The translations under genes and the position numbers were made by a program. The notes under the pieces were generated by a model, which was not told the origin of the DNA, searched no databases, and saw only the letters and a program-made list of their open reading frames with translations. DNA of 12,395 nt from RUG563 sp045589355 (GTDB lineage: Bacteria; Bacillota; Clostridia; Christensenellales; Aristaeellaceae), in NCBI GenBank assembly GCA_045589355.1, contig JAZNOW010000045.1, positions 1 through 12,395 of the forward strand, written 5' to 3'. Position 1 is the first letter of the stretch. Each line of letters begins with the position of its first letter. Below, piece by piece: positions 1 to 7,192 of the stretch.

Positions 1-94
1 CCACCCCGGAACCCACCGCCGCTCCCACCCAGGACCCCGGCGAAATGACGGTGGAGGAAGAATAACGTGCGAGAATTATTCAAAGGGCTGAAGT
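1..94 (+). repeat. Duplicated copy of the mreC/mreD junction, assembly artefact
   Basis: Positions 1-94 are identical to 187-280 (offset 186). The copy holds the last codons of mreC in frame, ending in TAA at 63-65. It also holds the GTG start of mreD at 67, which here runs only 9 codons before a TAA created by the first adapter bases (94-96). The 186-bp offset equals an 84-bp adapter plus a 102-bp insert (179-280). That is the period expected when a short library fragment is read around a circularised DNA-nanoball template. I treat this copy as non-genomic duplication, not as a second mreC/mreD pair. Confidence 0.93.
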
Positions 95-178
95 AAGTCG
101 GATCGTAGCCATGTCGTTCTGTGAGCCAAGGAGTTGAACCAAATCCTTGTCTTCCTAAGACCGCTTGGCCTCCGACTT
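95..178. other. Embedded MGI/BGI (DNBSEQ) sequencing adapter with index
   Basis: Positions 95-136 match the published 42-nt MGI read-2 adapter, beginning AAGTCGGATCGTAGCCATGT. Positions 147-178 match the reverse complement of the 32-nt MGI read-1 adapter and end in TTGGCCTCCGACTT. Between them lies a 10-nt segment (137-146, AACCAAATCC), the place and length of the sample index; read on the adapter strand it would be GGATTTGGTT. Both adapter arms are full length and in the orientation of a finished library molecule. This is vector-type contamination, not biology. Matched from memory of the adapter sequences, not by search. Confidence 0.97.
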
Positions 179-251
179 GCCCACGGCCACCCCGGAACCC
201 ACCGCCGCTCCCACCCAGGACCCCGGCGAAATGACGGTGGAGGAAGAATAA
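179..251 (+). CDS. mreC: Rod shape-determining protein MreC, C-terminal end (partial)
   Basis: This is the last stretch of an open frame ending in TAA at 249-251. The readable C-terminus, PTATPEPTAAPTQDPGEMTV followed by three Glu, is a Pro/Thr-rich, acidic, low-complexity tail. Such tails are common after the beta-barrel domain of MreC in Bacillota. No MreC domain residue is in view, so the name rests on position: it sits one base upstream of mreD, as in the conserved mreB-mreC-mreD order. MreC is a membrane-anchored extracytoplasmic scaffold that activates the PBP2/RodA pair. The 5' part is missing because the assembly breaks into the adapter at 178. Confidence 0.7.
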
Positions 252-252
252 C

Positions 253-996
253 GTGCGAGAATTATTCAAAGGGCTGAAGTTTCTTTTCCTGACGCTGTTT
301 GCCTATCTGTTCCAGGCCTGCGCCATGCAGTACCTGGCCATTGACGGCGTAACGGCCAGCCTGCCGTTTTGCACCCTGGCGGTGTTCACCGTATCCCTGG
401 GCAAGAAGTACACATTCTGCGCCAGCTGCATCATCGGCATCCTGATGGAATGCATGCTGGGCAATGTGCCCGCCATGTACGCCATTGCCTTCCCGGTGAT
501 CGGCATGCTGGGGGCCCAGGCCTTTGCCGACCGCAGCGAACGCCAGCGGGAAAAGCGCCTGGAAAGAAGCATGAACGTGAAAAAGAAGGGCCTGCCCGCC
601 CTGATCGCCCGGCTGCAGGCAGTGGAAATACCGCCCCTTGTGCGTATTCCCCTCTGCGCCATGCTGATGGACCTGATCTGGCACGCGGTGATGTGCATCT
701 ATATGTACCTGATCGGCGTAGAGATCAGCTGGCTGCATTTCACCCGGCTCTTTTCTGCCGTGTGCTATACCGGCGCGTTGACCGCCGTGGTGATGCTTCC
801 CATGCGCTGGATGTTCGGCCTGAACCGGCGCAAAAAGAAAAAGAAGCAGCAAGAGGACGACGAGGAAGAATATACGCCCCGTACCGCCCGGTATGAAGAA
901 ACCGAAGAAGATACACAAGAGGAAGAAGAACCTTCCCAATCCACCGAAGCCGAATATGATGACGAATATCTTTATCCGGAAGAAGGTGACTGGTAA
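253..996 (+). CDS. mreD: Rod shape-determining protein MreD
   Basis: This is a 247-residue membrane protein of the elongation complex, where MreD links MreC to the cytoplasmic MreB machinery. About six hydrophobic segments are visible (roughly residues 9-29, 34-50, 54-70, 72-92, 130-155 and 162-188). A basic loop (about 93-110) lies between the fourth and fifth. Residues 192-247 form an extra cytoplasmic tail: a run of Arg/Lys, then a very acidic Glu/Asp/Tyr-rich stretch ending GDW. MreD is usually about 160-180 residues, so the tail accounts for the extra length. The start is GTG at 253, one base after the mreC stop, with a GGAGG-like site inside the end of mreC. mrdA follows after 5 nt. The family call comes from the hydropathy pattern and the operon position. 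Confidence 0.88.
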   Translation: MRELFKGLKFLFLTLFAYLFQACAMQYLAIDGVTASLPFCTLAVFTVSLGKKYTFCASCIIGILMECMLGNVPAMYAIAFPVIGMLGAQAFADRSERQREKRLERSMNVKKKGLPALIARLQAVEIPPLVRIPLCAMLMDLIWHAVMCIYMYLIGVEISWLHFTRLFSAVCYTGALTAVVMLPMRWMFGLNRRKKKKKQQEDDEEEYTPRTARYEETEEDTQEEEEPSQSTEAEYDDEYLYPEEGDW

Positions 997-1001
997 TCAA
1001 C

Positions 1002-3626
1002 ATGGATGAAAACAAACGCACCTCCCCTGTGCAGCAGGACAACCGTCAGCTCAACACCCGCTTTCTCATTTTTGCAGCGCTGGTGATGATCCTGTTCGGT
1101 GTTTTGGTGTACGGTATTTATAACCTGCAAATCGTGGAAGGCGCGGAACATGCCCAGACCACCGGCGCCAGCGCCATCAAGCGCATTCCCATCAAGGGCA
1201 GCCGCGGCATGATCACCGACGTCAATTCCGTGGTGCTGGCCAAGAGCGAAAAGATCTACAACGTGACCTTTTACCGCGAAAACGACGACTGGGATTACCC
1301 CACCAAGATGCTGCTGGACACCGTGGACATCCTGAAAACCTACGGCTCCGATATTTCCGTGTCCTGCCCCATCCGCCGTAATGCGGACAGCGGGCAATGG
1401 GAATTTGCCTTCGGCGAAGGCATTTCCGAAACGGCCTGGAACAGCCGCAAGGAAACCTTTTACCGCAACAACTATTTCACCGTGTCCCGGGCCTATTCCG
1501 CCGAAGAATGCTTCACCCGCCTGCGCAAGCGCTATGGCTTTACCGACCTGGGCGGCGGCAAATATGCCCTGCAGCTGGATAAAAACGGCGTATCCATCGT
1601 GCCCGATGCCGATTCGCCCAACCAGAACCCTTGCGTGGAATACTACGAAATTGACGAAGAAACGCTGATGAAGGTGCTGGCCATCAACGTGACCATGCAG
1701 GATAACGCGTTCAATTCCGTGCCCATCTCCATTGCCGAAGACGTGCCCTACGAAGCGGTCAGCGAAATTGAAGGCCGCAGCATGAGTATGGACTGGGTGG
1801 GCGTATCCATCGGCGAAAAGCGGGTGTATCCCCACGGCTCCCTGGGCTCCAACATCATCGGCTATACCGGCAAAATTCAGAACGCCAACCGCTACTACAA
1901 CGAACTGCAGCCCGCCGGCTATGCCCTCAACGACCATATCGGCCTGGACGGCATTGAAGCCAGCATGGAAAACTGGCTCACCGCCAACATCACCGAACGT
2001 CAGGGCGAACGGCTGGTGCAGAAGGACTCCACCGGCCACATCACCGGCGAAATCAGCTACACGCCCCCCACCGACGGCAACACCGTGAAGCTGACCATCA
2101 ACTACGCCTACCAGCAGAAGGCGGAAGAATGCATCCGGGAGAACGTGGAAGCCTGCCGTGCCGAACAGGAAAAGAAAATGGCGGACTCCAAATGGCTGGA
2201 AACCAACAAGGATAAGATCGCCTTCCGCAACTGGGACGAATACCCCCTGCAGCTGGCGGACACCGGCGTGCTGCTGGTGATGAAAATCGACGACGGCAGC
2301 ATGCTGGCCATGGCCCAGTACCCCACCTATGACCTGAACGCCATGATCGAAAGCGGCGACGCAGCCCGTGAGATCGTTATGGACGAGCGCAGCCTGCTGA
2401 TGAACTACGCCGTGCAGACCCGCGCTGAACCCGGCTCCATTTTCAAAATGTGCACCGGCCTGGCTGCCCTGACCAACGGTGAACTGACCCCCACCGAAAC
2501 CATCTCCGACGGCGGCCGCTTCATCAAATACACCTCCAACCGCGAAGAAGCGCCCCGCTGCTGGACCACCAACTACGCCTCCCATAAGGACCAGACCATC
2601 GTGGAAGGCCTGACCAACTCCTGCAACTATTTCTTCTACACCCTGGCCAGCCGCCTTTACGGCGAAACCGGCACCGAACGGCTGTACAAATACGCCGCCG
2701 AAATGGGCCTGACCAGCAAAACCGGCATTGAACTGCCCGGTGAACTGCGAAGCGTGGTGGGCAACCAGGTGAACCTGTACGACACCACCGTTCCCCTGCG
2801 GGAACAGATGACGGATACCCCCATCATCGTGGCCAATGCCATCAAAAAGCATCTGATCAACTTCGGCGCCAGCAACGGCATCGAATACGACGAAGCCCGC
2901 CTGGACAACTGCATCAAGCGGCTGATGGAAATGGCCATCAACACCGGTTCCGACGACTGGGTGCAGAACGCACGCCCCATCTTCATGACGGAACTGAACA
3001 TGACAAGGTCCATGGTGATGCAGGCCGCCCTGATGAGCGACCTGTGGAACTACCTGAACACCATCAAATGGGGCGGCAGCCAGGAGATCCAGATGGGGAT
3101 CGGCCAGTCCATTACGCTGCTGACGCCCATCGCCGTGGTGCGCTATGTGGGCGCCCTGTCCGACTCGGGCACCGTGTGGAACCCCAACATCATCTCCTCC
3201 ATCATCTCCCCCGAAGGCGAAATCCTCTCCCAGCGCAAGGCCACCGTGCACAACACGCTGGATTCCGCCAAGCCCTACATGCCCTACATTCTCAAGGGGA
3301 TGGAAGGCGTGGTGGACGAGGGCGGTACCGCAAAAACGTATTTCAAGGACTGGAAATATACCGCAGCCGAAGTGATGGCCGGAAAGACGGGAACCTCGCA
3401 GGTGACCATCGGCGGTATTAAGCTGGACCTGGAAAACAACGCATGGTTCGTCGCCCTCACCCCCAAGGAGAACCCCGAAATCGCCATCGTATCCTTTATC
3501 CCCAACGGCTATGCCGGCGCACAGGCCACCCGTGCCGCCCGAGATTTTATCGGCTTCTATCTGGACGAAAAAGCCAAGGAAGAAGAAGTGATCGAGCTGC
3601 CCGGCGGCAACATGCTGGCCCCGTAA
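1002..3626 (+). CDS. mrdA: Penicillin-binding protein 2, peptidoglycan transpeptidase
   Basis: This class B PBP is 874 residues long and cross-links peptidoglycan during side-wall growth, with RodA as its glycosyltransferase partner. Residues 1-19 are cytoplasmic, about 20-45 form the single membrane anchor, and the pedestal domain starts near RIPIKGSRGMITDVNSVVLA. All three transpeptidase motifs are present: SIFK at 479-482 (catalytic Ser479), SCN at 540-542 and KTG at 795-797. The protein is much longer than E. coli PBP2 (633 residues). Extra sequence is seen in the pedestal (about 90-220) and between SCN and KTG (about 590-700). Long versions are familiar in Clostridia. ATG 1002 is preceded by GGAAGAAGGTG within the end of mreD, 5 nt after its stop. 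The next gene, minD, starts 37 nt downstream. An SpoVD-type relative is the main alternative, but the neighbours favour the elongation enzyme. Confidence 0.93.
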   Translation: MDENKRTSPVQQDNRQLNTRFLIFAALVMILFGVLVYGIYNLQIVEGAEHAQTTGASAIKRIPIKGSRGMITDVNSVVLAKSEKIYNVTFYRENDDWDYPTKMLLDTVDILKTYGSDISVSCPIRRNADSGQWEFAFGEGISETAWNSRKETFYRNNYFTVSRAYSAEECFTRLRKRYGFTDLGGGKYALQLDKNGVSIVPDADSPNQNPCVEYYEIDEETLMKVLAINVTMQDNAFNSVPISIAEDVPYEAVSEIEGRSMSMDWVGVSIGEKRVYPHGSLGSNIIGYTGKIQNANRYYNELQPAGYALNDHIGLDGIEASMENWLTANITERQGERLVQKDSTGHITGEISYTPPTDGNTVKLTINYAYQQKAEECIRENVEACRAEQEKKMADSKWLETNKDKIAFRNWDEYPLQLADTGVLLVMKIDDGSMLAMAQYPTYDLNAMIESGDAAREIVMDERSLLMNYAVQTRAEPGSIFKMCTGLAALTNGELTPTETISDGGRFIKYTSNREEAPRCWTTNYASHKDQTIVEGLTNSCNYFFYTLASRLYGETGTERLYKYAAEMGLTSKTGIELPGELRSVVGNQVNLYDTTVPLREQMTDTPIIVANAIKKHLINFGASNGIEYDEARLDNCIKRLMEMAINTGSDDWVQNARPIFMTELNMTRSMVMQAALMSDLWNYLNTIKWGGSQEIQMGIGQSITLLTPIAVVRYVGALSDSGTVWNPNIISSIISPEGEILSQRKATVHNTLDSAKPYMPYILKGMEGVVDEGGTAKTYFKDWKYTAAEVMAGKTGTSQVTIGGIKLDLENNAWFVALTPKENPEIAIVSFIPNGYAGAQATRAARDFIGFYLDEKAKEEEVIELPGGNMLAP

Positions 3627-3663
3627 ACCCACACATTTTCCCCACCGAAAACGGGAGGTAATT

Positions 3664-4449
3664 ATGGCTCGAATTTTTTGCATCATGTCCGGCAAGGGCG
3701 GCGTGGGCAAAAGCACCCTTTCCGCATCCCTGGCCCGCTATTTTGCCGGCCGGGGCATGCGCACGCTGCTCATTGACGGCGATATCGGCCTGCGCTGCGC
3801 CGACCTGATGCTGGACGTGCAGGACCGGGTGGTGTTTGACCTGGGCGACGTGAAGGAGCAGCTGTGCCCCACGGAGCAGGCCCTCATCCGCCCCACCGGC
3901 ACCGAAAACCTGTGCCTGCTGGCCGCCCCGCAAATGATGAAAGCCTCCGATATCAAGGCAAAAGAAATCAACAAGCTTCTTGCATCACTGCACGAAAGCC
4001 AGGACATTATCCTGCTGGACGCACCGGCCGGCATCGGCCGGGGGCTGAAAAACCTGCTGGGCGCGGAAAGCACCCCGGTGATCGTGGCCACCCCGGACGA
4101 CGTGTGCCTGAGGGATGCGGAACGGCTTGGCATGCTGCTGCAGGAAAAGGGGGAAATGCACCCCCTGCTGGTCATGAACCGGGTGAACAGAAAGCTGATC
4201 AAAAAAGGCGAAATGCTGCCCCCTGACGTGATCGCCATGAGCCTGGATATGCCCCTGACCGGCGTGATCGAAGACAGCCCCGCCGTGTACCGGGCCCTGC
4301 TGAAACACAAAACCGCCCTGGAATGCGACGACCCTGCTGTGCGGCAGGCCATTGAAAACATTGCCTCCCGTCTGCTGGGCGCCGATACCCCGCTGCCTGT
4401 CTATAAGCGCCGCAAACGGCTGTTTGGCCGGGGAGGTGTGCAGGCATGA
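3664..4449 (+). CDS. minD: Septum site-determining ATPase MinD
   Basis: This 261-residue P-loop ATPase belongs to the ParA/MinD class. The deviant Walker A motif is SGKGGVGKST at 9-18, with signature Lys11 and Lys16. The switch I region reads LLIDGDIGLR (about 36-45). Walker B is ILLDAPAGIG, with Asp at 119. The MinD-type DLGDV segment, a NRV motif and a ...RLLGADTPLP end are also present. The C-terminus KRRKRLFGRGG resembles the amphipathic membrane-targeting helix of MinD (KRLFGG in E. coli). MinD binds membrane with ATP and recruits the FtsZ inhibitor MinC to block polar division. The start has a good site (GGGAGGT, 3654-3660 region). The stop overlaps the rodA start as ATGA. No minC or minE is adjacent, so the partner here is unknown. 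Confidence 0.9.
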   Translation: MARIFCIMSGKGGVGKSTLSASLARYFAGRGMRTLLIDGDIGLRCADLMLDVQDRVVFDLGDVKEQLCPTEQALIRPTGTENLCLLAAPQMMKASDIKAKEINKLLASLHESQDIILLDAPAGIGRGLKNLLGAESTPVIVATPDDVCLRDAERLGMLLQEKGEMHPLLVMNRVNRKLIKKGEMLPPDVIAMSLDMPLTGVIEDSPAVYRALLKHKTALECDDPAVRQAIENIASRLLGADTPLPVYKRRKRLFGRGGVQA

Positions 4450-5654
4450 CACTGATCAACGATACCAGCAAGCGCAGCCAGGCAAGGTTTGACTGGATTT
4501 TGCTTGTGTGTGTATACGGCCTGGCTGTTCTTGGCATTCTGTGCATCAGCATGGCCACCTACGATATTGACGTAAGCGCCGACCAGCCCCTGCTGAACAA
4601 GATCCTCAACTCCCGCTCCAGCATGTGGCAATCCATCTTCTTTCTGGTGTCCTTTCTGGTGGTGGGCGTGGTGATGGCCATCCCCACGGAGTTTATCCGT
4701 GCCCGTGTGAACCTGGCATACTACATCGTGCTGGGGCTGTTGGTGGTCACGCTGGTGGCCGGCGAAGCCAGCAGTAACCTGAAGGGCTGGCTGAACACCG
4801 GCCTTGGCCGCTCCATTCAGCCCTGTGAATTCGCCAAGCTGTCGGTTTTGCTGGTGCTGGCAAAGCAGCTGTCCCTGAAAGACCAGCCCATCAAAAACTT
4901 CAAGGATTTCATGAAGATCGGCTTCATTGTGGGCCTGCCCGCCCTGGTGGTGCTGGCACAGGGCGAAACGGGCACGGTTATCGTGATCGCCTTCATGTTC
5001 TTCGCCATGCTGTTTTTTGGCGGCGTGAACTGGAAACTGATCGTGGCGATGCTTACGTTTGTGGTGCTGGCCATTGGCCTGGTGGTGGCGTATGCGCTGA
5101 TGTCCGAAACGTCGGACTACCGCATCCTGCGCCTGCTGGCCTTTATGGACCCTGAAAAATACGCCGATTCCGGCGGATACCAGATCATCAAATCCCAGGA
5201 CGCCATCGGCAGCGGCCAGCTGACCGGCATCGGCACCTTCCTGCCCGCTTCCTGGACCACACTGGGCTATGTGCCCGAAGCCTCCACCGACTCCGTCTTT
5301 TCCGTGGTGGGTGAAAGCTTCGGCTTTGTGGGCTGCATGGCGGTGCTGGCGGTGTACTTTTTCATCGTGATGCGCATGCTGTACCTGGCCCGGTTTACCA
5401 ACGACAAATTCGGCCGGCTGGTGATCGTGGGCGTGATGAGCATGCTGTTCTTCCACGTGTTCCAGAACATCGCCATGGGCATCGGCTTCATGCCCATCAC
5501 CGGCATTCCCCTGCCCTTCCTCAGCTACGGCGGCTCCAACTTCATTACCAACATCGCCGCTGTGGCACTGGTATTGAACGTGACGCGCGGCCGCAGCGCT
5601 TCCTCCGTCATTACCATCCAATTGCCCAAGATCAATACCAAAAAGGACAGTTAA
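4446..5654 (+). CDS. rodA: Peptidoglycan glycosyltransferase RodA (SEDS family)
   Basis: This 402-residue polytopic membrane protein polymerises lipid II into glycan strands for side-wall synthesis, working with the PBP2 encoded two genes upstream. SEDS hallmarks are present: the KGWLNTGLGRSIQPCEFAKL block (about 104-123), and the extracellular loop GYVPEASTDSVFSVVGESFG, whose Asp282 corresponds to the catalytic aspartate. A late LPFLSYGGSNFITN motif is also seen. About ten hydrophobic segments fit the fold. FtsW is the close alternative, but the operon with mreC, mreD and PBP2 favours RodA. Its start overlaps the minD stop by 4 nt, implying translational coupling. No terminator follows it: the pheS promoter starts 3 nt after the stop codon. 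Confidence 0.93.
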   Translation: MTLINDTSKRSQARFDWILLVCVYGLAVLGILCISMATYDIDVSADQPLLNKILNSRSSMWQSIFFLVSFLVVGVVMAIPTEFIRARVNLAYYIVLGLLVVTLVAGEASSNLKGWLNTGLGRSIQPCEFAKLSVLLVLAKQLSLKDQPIKNFKDFMKIGFIVGLPALVVLAQGETGTVIVIAFMFFAMLFFGGVNWKLIVAMLTFVVLAIGLVVAYALMSETSDYRILRLLAFMDPEKYADSGGYQIIKSQDAIGSGQLTGIGTFLPASWTTLGYVPEASTDSVFSVVGESFGFVGCMAVLAVYFFIVMRMLYLARFTNDKFGRLVIVGVMSMLFFHVFQNIAMGIGFMPITGIPLPFLSYGGSNFITNIAAVALVLNVTRGRSASSVITIQLPKINTKKDS

Positions 5655-5657
5655 CGC

Positions 5658-5687
5658 TTGACAATCCCGCCGGCAACATGCTATAAT
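5658..5687 (+). promoter_or_regulatory. Strong housekeeping-sigma promoter for the pheST leader
   Basis: A perfect -35 box TTGACA lies at 5658-5663, then an 18-nt spacer, then a perfect -10 box TATAAT at 5682-5687. A TG at 5679-5680 gives an extended -10. Transcription should begin near 5694, at the start of the T-box leader. It sits immediately after the rodA stop. Confidence 0.9.
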
Positions 5688-5693
5688 CGGTCA

Positions 5694-5947
5694 ATCAGCG
5701 GTGATGGAGAACAACCCCTCGGAACACCTGCATTCTCAAGAGAAAAACGGCCATGGGCTGGAAGCCGTTTGAAGAGCAGGGAGGGCATTCGCTCCGGAGC
5801 TGCGGTGCCGAATAAATTGTAAGCGCCGCCGGATGGCCTCCGTTACAGGGTAGAAATGAGCGTTTGCCAAGGCAAACGGAATTTGGGTGGTACCGCGTAA
5901 TCGTAATTGATCACGCCCCAAGGCAGAATATGCCTTAGGGCGTTTTT
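5694..5947 (+). promoter_or_regulatory. T-box riboswitch controlling pheS-pheT, probably sensing tRNA-Phe
   Basis: The T-box signature GGGTGGTACCGCG is at 5885-5897. Within it, TGGT (5888-5891) is the bulge that pairs with the tRNA acceptor end; its last base suits a discriminator A, as in tRNA-Phe. Upstream is a structured leader. One hairpin has arms AAACGGC and GCCGTTT near 5747-5770 and could be the distal part of Stem I. Downstream of it, TTC at 5788-5790 precedes GCTCCGGAG, the layout expected around a specifier codon; this reading is tentative. A CCGTTA...GAAATGAG block (about 5839-5861) and a small hairpin (5863-5878) precede the T-box. Uncharged tRNA should stabilise the antiterminator and raise pheST expression. 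The class is certain; the specifier is inferred from the downstream gene. Confidence 0.93.
5913..5947 (+). terminator. Regulated intrinsic terminator of the T-box leader
   Basis: The arms ACGCCCCAAGGCA (5913-5925) and TGCCTTAGGGCGT (5931-5943) pair over 13 positions with one C-A mismatch around a 5-nt loop. A run of T (5943-5947) follows. It lies between the T-box motif and the pheS ribosome-binding site. Because rodA has no terminator of its own, this hairpin is also the first terminator met by transcripts reading through from the mre operon. Confidence 0.92.
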
Positions 5948-5964
5948 ATTTGGAGGGAAAAACC

Positions 5965-6993
5965 ATGGATATCCGTGAAAACCTGGATCTGATCAGCCGG
6001 GAGCTGCATGAAGCGCTGGAAAGCGTTGCCTCCCTGCAGGAACTGGAAGGGCTGAAGGTAAAAGTGCTGGGTAAGAAGGGCAGCCTGACCGCCCTGCTGC
6101 GCAACATGGGCCAGCTGAGCCCTGAAGAAAGGCCCAAGGCCGGGCAGATGATCAACGTGGCCCGGGAAGAAATGACCGCCGCCCTGGAAGAAAAACAGGC
6201 GGCCCTGGCTTCTGCCGAAAAGGAAATGCGGCTGAAGAAGGAAACGATCGACGTGACCGAACCCCGGGATCTGCCCCTGGTGGGCACCGTGCACCCCACC
6301 CAGCTGGTGCTCAACGAAGTGCTTTCCTGCTTCGAGGGCCTGGGCTATGAAGTGGTGGAAGGCCCTGAAGTGGAACTGGACCACTATAATTTCGAACTGC
6401 TGAACCTGCCCAAGAACCACCCTGCCCGGGATGCCCAGGATACTTTCTATATTGATGACAACATCGTGCTGCGCACCCACACCTCTCCCGTGCAGGCCCG
6501 CACCATGCTTTCCAAAAAGCCCCCCATCCGCATCGTCTGCCCCGGCCGTGTGTTCCGTGCCGACGAAGTGGACGCCACCCACAGCCCTGTGTTCCACCAG
6601 ATCGAAGGCCTGGTGATCGACAAGGACGTGAGCATGGGCGATCTGAAGGGCACCCTGGACGCTTTCGCCAAGCGCCTCTACGGCGATGATATCGAAGTGC
6701 GTTTCCGCCCCTCCTTCTTCCCCTTCACCGAGCCTTCTGCCGAAGTGGACCTGACCTGCTTCAACTGCCACGGCAAGGGCTGCAAAATGTGCAAGGGCAC
6801 CGGCTGGATTGAAGTGCTGGGCTGCGGTATGGTAAACCCCAAAGTGCTGGAAATGTGCGGTATTGATTCCTCCGTTTATTCCGGTTTTGCCTTCGGCATC
6901 GGCTTGGAGCGCATCACCATGCTGCGCTACGGTATCAAGGACATGCGCCTGCTCTACGAAGGCGACCTGCGCTTCCTGCGCCAGTTCAGATAA
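5965..6993 (+). CDS. pheS: Phenylalanine-tRNA ligase alpha subunit
   Basis: This is the 342-residue catalytic subunit of the alpha2-beta2 synthetase, which charges tRNA-Phe with phenylalanine using ATP. The N-terminal 85 or so residues are the helical tRNA-contacting coiled coil. Class II motif 2 is FRADEVDATHSPVFHQIEG, and motif 3 is GFAFGIGLERITMLRYGI near the end. A Cys cluster (CFNCHGKGCKMC, spacing C-x2-C-x4-C-x2-C) lies between them; it occurs in many bacterial PheS. Length is normal. I start at ATG 5965, 7 nt after TGGAGGG (5951-5957). An in-frame TTG at 5950 overlaps the site and is rejected. It is controlled by the T-box upstream. pheT follows after 285 nt, an unusually wide gap for this pair. 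Confidence 0.97.
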   Translation: MDIRENLDLISRELHEALESVASLQELEGLKVKVLGKKGSLTALLRNMGQLSPEERPKAGQMINVAREEMTAALEEKQAALASAEKEMRLKKETIDVTEPRDLPLVGTVHPTQLVLNEVLSCFEGLGYEVVEGPEVELDHYNFELLNLPKNHPARDAQDTFYIDDNIVLRTHTSPVQARTMLSKKPPIRIVCPGRVFRADEVDATHSPVFHQIEGLVIDKDVSMGDLKGTLDAFAKRLYGDDIEVRFRPSFFPFTEPSAEVDLTCFNCHGKGCKMCKGTGWIEVLGCGMVNPKVLEMCGIDSSVYSGFAFGIGLERITMLRYGIKDMRLLYEGDLRFLRQFR

Positions 6994-7015
6994 GGAAGAA
7001 AAGACGGGGATTTTT

Positions 7016-7071
7016 CAGGGGAAACCGCTTTTGAAGCCAAAAGCAGTTTCCCCAGACCCCTTCCGAAAAGC
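7016..7071 (+). repeat. Palindromic repeat element, copy A
   Basis: A hairpin core at 7018-7053 has outer arms GGGGAAAC/GTTTCCCC and inner arms GCTTTT/AAAAGC, with one mismatch and a 6-nt loop. It is followed by GACCCCTTCCGAAAAGC at 7055-7071. The reverse complement of 7193-7256 has the same layout: a hairpin with GGGGGAAAC...GTTTCCCCC arms, then a CACCCCTTTCCCGAAAAGC tail. The two are therefore inverted copies of one element. No T-run follows, so it is not a classical terminator here. Confidence 0.8.
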
Positions 7072-7192
7072 TATACCGGATGTTTGGAAAATATCTTTCC
7101 CGACAATGTGCCGGTGAAGCAATCCATTGATTGATTTGTTCGTTACACGGGGACACAAGCGTCAGAAGAAGCATCCTGTTTTTTCCCGAATC
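7072..7192. other. Spacer between inverted repeats in the pheS-pheT gap, no gene seen
   Basis: These 121 bp are more AT-rich than the flanking genes, and I see no convincing coding frame or ribosome-binding site in them. Together with the inverted copies on each side they make a 241-bp unit (7016-7256) with ends CAGGGGAAAC and GTTTCCCCCTG. This resembles a small non-autonomous element or a paired REP-type unit, but no target-site duplication is evident. Confidence 0.45.

Noticed and set aside
1..280. Genuine tandem duplication, insertion sequence or regulatory repeat in mreC/mreD
   Set aside because: The sequence between the copies is a complete commercial sequencing adapter with index, and the period equals insert plus adapter, so it is an assembly artefact.
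972..3716. 914-residue open frame on the minus strand, opposite PBP2
   Set aside because: It lies antisense to a gene with all transpeptidase motifs. Its product is a His/Gly/Val-rich composition with no domain, typical of shadow frames in GC-rich DNA.
4401..5621. 406-residue open frame on the minus strand, opposite rodA
   Set aside because: It is antisense to a well-supported SEDS gene, has a His-rich shadow composition and no recognisable domain.
5950..5964. Alternative TTG start of pheS, five codons upstream
   Set aside because: The TTG overlaps the ribosome-binding site TGGAGGG and the terminator T-run. ATG 5965 has correct spacing.
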